Source: an uncultured Comamonadaceae bacterium (GTDB lineage Bacteria; Pseudomonadota; Gammaproteobacteria; Burkholderiales; Burkholderiaceae). From it: a stretch of DNA of 28,783 nt. The first letter of the stretch is position 1, and each line of letters starts with the position of its first letter. A program made the position numbers and the translations under genes. Location of the stretch: positions 1 through 28,783 of the forward strand of contig CAMLQP010000005.1 of assembly GCA_946482115.1 (NCBI GenBank). The letters run 5' to 3'. The notes beneath the pieces are model-generated. The model saw only the letters and a program-made list of their open reading frames with translations, made no database searches and was not told where the DNA came from. Below, in pieces: positions 23,488 through 28,783 of the stretch.

Positions 23488-24416
23488 GTGCCATGCAGGC
23501 CGTCTGGTACGAAGACTACGGACCACCGGGCGTGCTCCGTTTTGGCGACCGCCCCATGCCCGCGCCGACCGCCGGTCAGGTGCGGGTGCGTTTGCTGGCA
23601 TCGGCGCTGGCGCAGATCGACGTCAAGATGCGTGCCGGCCTGTTGCGCGAGCACTTCGCGCTGCGCCTGCCCAAGATACCGGGGCGCGATGGGGTGGGCG
23701 TGGTCGACGCCGTCGGCCCCGGTGTGACGGGCTGGCGCGTGGGCGACGAGGCCTGCGTGCTGGCCGCCCCGCTGGACGCCGGCACGGCCGCCAGCCACAT
23801 CGTCTGCGATACAGCCCGGGTGGTGCCACGCCCGGTCGGGCTGAGCCTGGCGCAAGGTGCGGGACTGCTGCAGCCAGGTGCCAGCGCCTGGGCCGCCGTC
23901 GCCACGGCCAGGCTGCAGCCGGGCATGCGGGTGCTGGTGCATGGCGGCTCGGGCGCGGTCGGTGCGCTGGTGCTCCAGCACGCGCGCGCCCTGGGCGTGC
24001 ACAGCATCGCCACCTGCCGCCACGACCACCGCGAACACACGCTGGCACAGGGCGCCGACGAGGTGGTGGCTTACGACCGCGAGGGATTTGATCACCTGCG
24101 CCAGCTGGACGCGGTGTTCGACTTCGTGGGCGGCAGCACCCACGAGCGCTCCTACCCGCTGTTGCGGCCTGGCGGTGCACTGGTTTACCTGGTGGCCGCA
24201 CCCTTTCAGAACCGGGGGGCTGAACATGGCGTCCGCGTGTTGCGCGCTCTGGTGACCGACGCGCCCGAGGTCCTGTCTGGCGTGGCCCGCCTGGCCGCCC
24301 AGGGCATCTACCGCCCCCTGGTGGCCGACACCCTGCCGCTGCACCACGCCCCGCAGGCGCACGCGGCGCTGGAAAGCGGCACCGTGACGCGAGGGCGGCT
24401 GGTCTTTCTGCACTGA
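23484..24416 (+). CDS. Zinc-independent MDR oxidoreductase (quinone reductase-like)
   Basis: A 310-aa medium-chain reductase. The N-terminal GroES-like domain (residues ~1-130, with PKIPGRDGVGVV) is followed by a Rossmann domain with VLVHGGSGAVGALVLQHAR near 153-171. The catalytic-zinc cysteine pattern of alcohol dehydrogenases is absent, so it fits the NADPH:quinone oxidoreductase branch. It overlaps the preceding gene by 4 bases and ends the operon. Its role could be NADPH-linked reduction of an enone or quinone intermediate; the substrate is unknown. Confidence 0.88.
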   Translation: MSAMQAVWYEDYGPPGVLRFGDRPMPAPTAGQVRVRLLASALAQIDVKMRAGLLREHFALRLPKIPGRDGVGVVDAVGPGVTGWRVGDEACVLAAPLDAGTAASHIVCDTARVVPRPVGLSLAQGAGLLQPGASAWAAVATARLQPGMRVLVHGGSGAVGALVLQHARALGVHSIATCRHDHREHTLAQGADEVVAYDREGFDHLRQLDAVFDFVGGSTHERSYPLLRPGGALVYLVAAPFQNRGAEHGVRVLRALVTDAPEVLSGVARLAAQGIYRPLVADTLPLHHAPQAHAALESGTVTRGRLVFLH

Positions 24417-24433
24417 CCGGCGGCCACCGCCGG
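24417..24433. terminator. GC-rich hairpin between convergent operons
   Basis: ccggcgg-cca-ccgccgg forms a perfect 7-bp stem with a 3-base loop immediately after the MDR stop codon. No T-run follows, so it is not a textbook intrinsic terminator, but its position between convergent genes is suggestive. Confidence 0.35.
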
Positions 24434-24495
24434 TGGCTCGCCTGCCTGAGGGGGCCGCGCCGGGCCGCGCGTGGCCAGCCCGGGTCGGCCCGAAC

Positions 24496-25497
24496 TCACT
24501 CGCGCATGTTGGCGAATTTGACCAGCTGCGCGTATTTGGCGATGTCCTCACGCATCATCTTCGTGAGGTCCTCGTCGCCAGACGCCGGGATGGCGCCGCC
24601 CTCCTCCAGCCGGCGACGGATGGCGGGATCGGCCAGCCCCGCCTTGAGCGCCGCTTTCAGGCGCTGCGTGACTTCGGGCGCCAGGCCCCTGGGGGCGACC
24701 AGGGCGAACCAGCCTGACAGTTCGTAGCCCTTGAGCAGCGGATGTTCTCCGATGGCGGGCACCTGGGGCAGCGGGGCAAACCGCTCGGACGACGTGATGC
24801 CCAGCGCCACGAAACGCTGGTTCTGCAGAAAGGGAGCTGCCGCCGTGGGAGAGAGCATGGCGAAGTCGAGCATGCCACCCACCAGATCGCTGGTCAGCGG
24901 GGCGGTGCCCCGGTAGGGAATGTGGGTCATGAACACGCCAGCGCGCTGCTTGAGCAGCTCGCCCGCGAAGTGCTGCAGCGAACCGACACCCGAACTTCCA
25001 TAACTGTAGCGACCGGGGTTGCGCTTGAGCAGGGCGATGAACTCGTCCATGTTCTTCACGTTCATCTTCGGTCCGGCCGCCAGCAGCACCGAAGCAGTGG
25101 CCAACACGCCCACGGGCGTGAAGTCGGTCTGCGGATCGTACTTCTGCGCCGGATTCACCTGGCTGGTGCCCGCGAGTTCGTTGCTGGAACCCGCGAACAG
25201 GGTGTAGCCGTCGGCCGGGCTGCTGGCAACGCGCTGGGCGGCCACCACGCCGGCCGCGCCGGCAACGTTCTCCACCACCACCGTGGCGCCCAGCCGGGCC
25301 GCCAGCACGTCGGCCACCACACGTGCCGCCATGTCGACCGAACCACCCGGTGCATAACCCACCAACAGCTTGATGGGCTTGCCGGGGTAAGGCGTCTGGG
25401 CGGCGGCGGGCAACAAAGCGGACACGGCGCAGAGGCCCAGAGCGGCTATCGTGGCGCGGCGACGCCAGGGGTGGGGATGGACGGTCATAGTGGACAT
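24496..25497 (-). CDS. Bug-family tripartite tricarboxylate transporter receptor (TctC-like), copy 2
   Basis: A 333-aa periplasmic receptor with a basic n-region (HPWRRR), a hydrophobic core and a probable cleavage site near AAA/QTPYPG. The Bug landmarks are PYPGKPIKLLVGYAPGGSVD, VVVENVAGAAGVVAAQRVA and HIPYRGTAPLTSDLVGG. The start at 25497 is one of two close ATGs (25497 or 25488), and no strong Shine-Dalgarno sequence is seen. It lies 31 bp after the M20D amidohydrolase in the same direction. It is only a distant relative of the Bug protein at 15914-16885. No TctAB is nearby. Confidence 0.9.
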   Translation of the reverse strand: MSTMTVHPHPWRRRATIAALGLCAVSALLPAAAQTPYPGKPIKLLVGYAPGGSVDMAARVVADVLAARLGATVVVENVAGAAGVVAAQRVASSPADGYTLFAGSSNELAGTSQVNPAQKYDPQTDFTPVGVLATASVLLAAGPKMNVKNMDEFIALLKRNPGRYSYGSSGVGSLQHFAGELLKQRAGVFMTHIPYRGTAPLTSDLVGGMLDFAMLSPTAAAPFLQNQRFVALGITSSERFAPLPQVPAIGEHPLLKGYELSGWFALVAPRGLAPEVTQRLKAALKAGLADPAIRRRLEEGGAIPASGDEDLTKMMREDIAKYAQLVKFANMRE

Positions 25498-25528
25498 GGT
25501 GTTGAGTGTGACAAAGGGTGAACGGGAA

Positions 25529-26743
25529 TCAGGCGCCGGGCGCGAGGAAACGGCGCACCAGCTGCACCCAGTAGCTGGCAGCGATGGGCAGGATGGCGTC
25601 GTTGAAGTCGTAGCCCGGGTTGTGGACCGAACAGCCGCCGGTGGCATGGTGATCGCCTTCGCCGTTTCCCACCACCAGGTAGCTGCCCGCGCAATGCTCG
25701 AGCAAGAAGGCGAAGTCCTCGCTGCCGGTCAGGGGTTGCAACGGCGGCAGCACCCCGTCCTCGCCCAACCAGTCCATCGCCACCTGGCGCGCAAAGCGGG
25801 TGCTTTCCACGTCATTGACCAGCGCCGGGTAGCGCCAGTGGTAGTCCACCTCGGCGCTGCAGCCCAGGGTCCGGGCCTGGGCCGTCACCAGCTCCGTGAT
25901 GCGCTCGCGCAGCATGGCGCGCACTTCGGGTCGATGGGCACGCACCGTCAGCCGCAGGGACACGGTGCCCGGGATCACATTGGGTGCGTCGCCACCCTGG
26001 ATCGCGCCCACGGAGACCACCGCCGTGTCACGCGGGTCCACATTGCGCGAGACGATGGTCTGCAGCGCCACGATGATGTGGGCCGCGGCCACCACGGGGT
26101 CGGCCGTCAGGTGCGGCGTGGAGCCGTGACCGCCGCGTCCGGTGACGGTGACCATCACCGAATCGGACGAGGCCAGGAACGGGCCTTCCCTGAAGCCGAA
26201 TTTGCCTGCCGGCAGCCCGGGCATGTTGTGCAGTGCAAACACCGCGTCGCAGGGAAAGCGCTCGAACAGGCCCTCTTCGACCATGCGCCGCCCCCCGCCC
26301 AGGCCCTCCTCGGCCGGCTGGAAGATCAGGTGCAGCGTGCCGTCGAAATCGGGCTCAAGGGCCAAGGCGCCGGCCGCCGCCAGCAGAATGGCGGTGTGGC
26401 CGTCGTGGCCACAGGCGTGCATTTTTCCCGGCACCCGGCTGGCGTACGAAAGGCCGGTCGTCTCCTGGATGGGCAAGGCGTCCATGTCGGCGCGCAGGCC
26501 CAGGCGCCGAGCACCGCTGCCCCGCTGCAGGGTGCCCACAACCCCGGTGCCGGCCAGGCCCCGGTGCACGGTGTAACCCCACTGCGTCAGGCGGCTGGCC
26601 ACCAGATCGCTGGTGGCGAACTCCTCGAAGGCGAGCTCGGGATGGGCGTGGATCTGGCGGCGCACAGCCACCATGTCGGGCGCCATGTCACGCACGGCTG
26701 GCAACACGTGGCCGGCGGCGGCCTGGGTTGGATGGAATGTCAT
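25529..26743 (-). CDS. M20D-family amidohydrolase (IAA-amino acid hydrolase / hippurate hydrolase type)
   Basis: A 404-aa zinc/manganese-dependent amidohydrolase that cleaves N-acyl amino acids. The M20D metal site is visible: ADMDALPIQE (D86, D88), the Cys-x-His pair C111-G-H113 in HACGHDGHTAILL, E145-E146 in FQPAEEG, and H172 in LHNMPG. The dimerisation-domain loop GRGGHGSTPH and the late GSEDFAFL segment are also present, so it looks fully active. The family includes plant ILR1 and bacterial auxin-conjugate hydrolases as well as hippurate hydrolases. Given the neighbouring indole-acid genes, release of indole-acetate from amino-acid conjugates is attractive but unproven. The start at 26743 is chosen because the longer frame enters the divergent promoter. 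Confidence 0.9.
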   Translation of the reverse strand: MTFHPTQAAAGHVLPAVRDMAPDMVAVRRQIHAHPELAFEEFATSDLVASRLTQWGYTVHRGLAGTGVVGTLQRGSGARRLGLRADMDALPIQETTGLSYASRVPGKMHACGHDGHTAILLAAAGALALEPDFDGTLHLIFQPAEEGLGGGRRMVEEGLFERFPCDAVFALHNMPGLPAGKFGFREGPFLASSDSVMVTVTGRGGHGSTPHLTADPVVAAAHIIVALQTIVSRNVDPRDTAVVSVGAIQGGDAPNVIPGTVSLRLTVRAHRPEVRAMLRERITELVTAQARTLGCSAEVDYHWRYPALVNDVESTRFARQVAMDWLGEDGVLPPLQPLTGSEDFAFLLEHCAGSYLVVGNGEGDHHATGGCSVHNPGYDFNDAILPIAASYWVQLVRRFLAPGA

Positions 26744-26778
26744 GCCCCAAAGTCTAGGATTCGGGTAGGCATCGGAGC

Positions 26779-26817
26779 AGACAGGCAAAACCTCACATTG
26801 AACACTTTTGCCTGTCT
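26779..26817. promoter_or_regulatory. Perfect 12-bp inverted repeat between the LysR and M20D genes
   Basis: Arms AGACAGGCAAAA (26779-26790) and TTTTGCCTGTCT (26806-26817) are perfectly complementary, with a 15-bp spacer. It lies in the 104-bp divergent gap (26744-26847), 36 bp from the amidohydrolase start and 30 bp from the lysR start. This is the expected position for a LysR operator controlling both genes. It may also form a hairpin in RNA, but there is no T-run after it. Confidence 0.65.
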
Positions 26818-26847
26818 ATTCGCCCAGAACCACCATAATCCGTGCAG

Positions 26848-27822
26848 ATGAAAATCCACCAGCTCCGCTACCTTGCCGCTCTGGCTTCCGAGGGTGGCAT
26901 ACGCGCCGCCGCGCGGGCACTGGGTGTATCACCCGCCACCGTCACGCAGGGTCTGCGCGAGCTGGAAGCCGATGCACGGGTGGCATTGCTGAGCCGCCGG
27001 GGTGGGAGTGCCACATTCACAGCGGCGGGCCTGGAACTGCTGGCTCACGCCCAGCGCGTGCTGGCCGAGCTGAGGCTCGCCGACGACGCACTGGCCCGGC
27101 ACCGAGACACTGGTGACCGGGAACGGCTGTCCGTCAGCATCACGCCCTGGGTGGCGCAGACGCTGATGGCCCGGGTGATACCGGCCTTCCGTGCCGAACT
27201 GCCACATGTGCAGCTGGAGCTGTTCGACGGTCTGTCGGCCTTGAGCTACCCCAAGCTGCGCGAAGGCCAGCTCGATCTGATGGTGGGGCGCATTGCCACG
27301 CCGTACGCGCTGTCGGGCCTGCAGGCTCAGCCGCTGTTCAGCTATGAGATGACGGTGGTTGCCCGCCGCGGCCACCCGCTGGAAAAGGCGCAATCCCTGG
27401 CCGAGCTGCTGGACACCGACTGGGTGCTGAATTTTTCACCGGGCGAACGGACAGCCATGATGGAGAACCTGTTCATCCAGCATGGCCTGACGCCGCCCGA
27501 GCATCGCATCCACCTGGCGCATTCGGCTTCCATGCTGCTGACCCTGGTTCAGCAGACCGACATGATCACCTATTGCCCCTGGCCACTGGTGGAAACCGCC
27601 GCCCTGCGACAGAGTCTGGTAGCGCTGCAACTGCAAGAGCGCTTTCACACCAACGTGGTGGGCATCGTTCGCCGCGCGCATGAAACACCCTCCCACGCGG
27701 CCGCCCGTTTCATCACCTTGTTTCTGGAACAGGTGCGGGCCTGGCCCGCTTCCGACGCACCCGAACTGCGCCGCGTGCTGCGATCGGTGGAGCTGCTGAC
27801 CTCAACGACGGGTCAGCCCTGA
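26848..27822 (+). CDS. LysR-family transcriptional regulator
   Basis: A 324-aa LTTR. The N-terminal helix-turn-helix lies at residues ~1-60 (MKIHQLRYLAALASEGGIRAAARALGVSPATVTQGLRELE), followed by a periplasmic-binding-protein-like effector domain. I use the ATG at 26848, which gives the usual LysR opening; a GTG two codons upstream is possible, and no Shine-Dalgarno sequence is seen. It is divergent from the M20D amidohydrolase, the classic arrangement for an LTTR controlling its neighbour, with a perfect inverted repeat between them. It ends before a bidirectional terminator. Confidence 0.92.
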   Translation: MKIHQLRYLAALASEGGIRAAARALGVSPATVTQGLRELEADARVALLSRRGGSATFTAAGLELLAHAQRVLAELRLADDALARHRDTGDRERLSVSITPWVAQTLMARVIPAFRAELPHVQLELFDGLSALSYPKLREGQLDLMVGRIATPYALSGLQAQPLFSYEMTVVARRGHPLEKAQSLAELLDTDWVLNFSPGERTAMMENLFIQHGLTPPEHRIHLAHSASMLLTLVQQTDMITYCPWPLVETAALRQSLVALQLQERFHTNVVGIVRRAHETPSHAAARFITLFLEQVRAWPASDAPELRRVLRSVELLTSTTGQP

Positions 27823-27865
27823 ACGCTAGCGTTCGCTCGCCCGGATCCCCATCCGTCCGGCACAA

Positions 27866-27890
27866 AAAAGCCGCTCAGGGAGCGGCTTTT
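27866..27890. terminator. Bidirectional intrinsic terminator
   Basis: aaaagccgctc (27866-27876) and gagcggctttt (27880-27890) form a perfect 11-bp stem with a 3-base loop. It has A-rich and T-rich flanks, so it works in both directions. It separates the convergent lysR and cytochrome c genes and marks the right edge of the catabolic region. Confidence 0.9.
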
Positions 27891-27907
27891 CAGAGGGGCA
27901 CCAGCGA

Positions 27908-28582
27908 TCAGCGGAAACGCGGCTGGGATTTGGTCTCGAGTTCGCCCTCGAGGCTGCCCAGGTAGTTGGCGATCTGCTTGAGCTCGGCCGGTTTGAACTG
28001 CTTGGCGATGCCGGCCATGATGCCATTGGAGCGGCCGATCACGTGGTTGCCTTCGACCGTGTAGGCCTTGAGCGCGAAGTAGAGGTAGTCGGCGTGCTGG
28101 CCGCCCAGCTTGGGGTAGCTGGGGTCGATGGGTTTGCTGAAATTGGCGCCGTGGCAGGAGATGCAGGCGCCTTTTTCGAGCAGCGCGGCCACAGGGGCCG
28201 GGGCTGCGCGCGAAGGCGTTTCGGCCAGCGTCTTGCCGCTGCCATGGACACTGTAGAAAGCGGCCAGATCGGCCATGTCCTGGTCGTTCAGGGAGCCGGC
28301 GATGCCGCGCATGGACGGGTGCTTGCGCTCACCCTTCTTGTAGGCGTTCAGGGCCGCCACGATGTATTTGCCCGACTGGCCCGAGATCTTGGGCACCTTG
28401 TGGATTTCGGGGAAACTGTTCTGGTAACCCGGGATGCCGTGGCAGCCTATGCACATGGCCGCCTTGGTTTCGCCGACCTTCGCGTCGCCTTTGATTTCAT
28501 CGGCCTGGACCGCCAGAGTCGCCAGGGTGAGGGTCGCGGCGGCGACAACGGGTTTCATCAGCAGGGACAGACGTGGTTTCAT
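27908..28582 (-). CDS. Diheme c-type cytochrome (c4-like)
   Basis: A 224-aa exported electron carrier with a signal peptide ending near VQA/DE. Two haem-binding motifs, C44-IG-C47-H48 and C140-IS-C143-H144, lie in two similar domains; the likely axial methionines are M91 (PSMRG) and M189 (NGIMAG). Two repeated class I domains and this length are typical of cytochrome c4, which donates electrons to terminal oxidases. The start at 28582 is preferred over an in-frame ATG 11 codons upstream because it gives a clean signal peptide. It is probably a housekeeping gene not linked to the catabolic cluster. Confidence 0.92.
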   Translation of the reverse strand: MKPRLSLLMKPVVAAATLTLATLAVQADEIKGDAKVGETKAAMCIGCHGIPGYQNSFPEIHKVPKISGQSGKYIVAALNAYKKGERKHPSMRGIAGSLNDQDMADLAAFYSVHGSGKTLAETPSRAAPAPVAALLEKGACISCHGANFSKPIDPSYPKLGGQHADYLYFALKAYTVEGNHVIGRSNGIMAGIAKQFKPAELKQIANYLGSLEGELETKSQPRFR

Positions 28583-28689
28583 TTTGCTTGCACAATCAAA
28601 GGGCGTGGGACGCAAATCAACGGGCGATTATATAGAGTCCCTTGCGCCCGCCAGTCCCACCGAGCAACCCCTCTGCCTGAGTCCCCGCC

Positions 28690-28783
28690 ATGAAATTCCA
28701 AGGTTCCGAGAACTACGTCGCCACCCAGGACCTGATGCTGGCCGTCAACGCCGCCATCACGCTCAAGCGCCCGCTGCTCGTCA
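28690..28783 (+). CDS. MoxR-type AAA ATPase, N-terminal fragment (runs off the window)
   Basis: Only 31 codons are visible before the window ends. The start ATG at 28690 is followed by KFQGSENYVATQDLMLAVNAAI and then TLKRPLLV, which closely resembles the N-terminus of MoxR-family AAA ATPases just before the Walker A loop. MoxR ATPases act as chaperones for complex assembly. The divergent gap from the cytochrome gene (28583-28689) holds no feature I can support. Confidence 0.75.
   Translation, partial: MKFQGSENYVATQDLMLAVNAAITLKRPLLV

Noticed and set aside
1..28783. CRISPR arrays, tRNA or rRNA genes, insertion sequences, integrases
   Set aside because: No regularly spaced identical repeats, cloverleaf-like or rRNA-like sequence, transposase motif or terminal inverted repeats were seen on either strand.

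Overview
The window is GC-rich with densely packed genes. Its gene content and protein style (TRAP and Bug-type solute receptors, Rieske oxygenases with a phthalate-dioxygenase-reductase-type partner, a split IOR-like pair, and a diheme cytochrome c beside a MoxR-type ATPase) fit an aerobic or facultative betaproteobacterium of the Burkholderiales, probably Comamonadaceae. The assignment rests on resemblance only; no rRNA or other taxonomic marker is present.

Layout. (1) 149-6082: a TRAP transporter locus with a divergent DctP, then dctQ-dctM-dctP and a Rieske oxygenase alpha/beta pair in one forward operon. (2) 6089-8340: an AraC/XylS-type regulator facing a tandem pair of MarR regulators. 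(3) 13962-8356 (minus): acyl-CoA ligase, thiolase-like protein, DUF35-SDR fusion, cyclase-family hydrolase and SDR, packed with 4-base overlaps or gaps under 10 bp. (4) 17908-14083 (minus): ferredoxin reductase, Bug-type receptor and a second Rieske alpha/beta pair. (5) 18075-24416 (plus): an alpha/beta-hydrolase-fold protein, a second cyclase-family hydrolase, a TPP- and FeS-dependent 2-oxoacid:ferredoxin oxidoreductase in two subunits, and an MDR quinone-reductase-like protein. (6) 26743-24496 (minus): an M20D amidohydrolase of the IAA-amino-acid hydrolase type and a second Bug receptor, divergent from a LysR regulator. (7) 27908-28783: housekeeping-like flank with a diheme cytochrome c and the start of a MoxR-type ATPase, set apart by a bidirectional terminator.

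How it may work together (inference). The set fits catabolism of indole-3-acetic acid or a close relative through isatin. A Rieske oxygenase and its reductase oxidise the indole ring, and the ligase makes the CoA thioester of a 3-hydroxy-oxindole-acetate. The cysteine-less thiolase with its DUF35 partner cleaves this retro-aldolically to isatin and acetyl-CoA, and the cyclase-family enzymes open isatin to isatinate. The 2-oxoacid:ferredoxin oxidoreductase then decarboxylates isatinate to the anthranilate level, and the M20D enzyme would release auxin from amino-acid conjugates. Each enzyme class is recognisable in the sequence; the substrate is not proven by it.

Regulation. Five intergenic or gene-end sites carry paired 15-bp direct repeats (approximately nGCG-N6-GGATA), four with 21-bp and one with 22-bp spacing. 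This is XylS-like operator architecture and probably the target of the local AraC-type regulator. An 18-bp MarR-type palindrome lies upstream of the araC-type gene, and a perfect 12-bp inverted repeat lies between the LysR and M20D genes.
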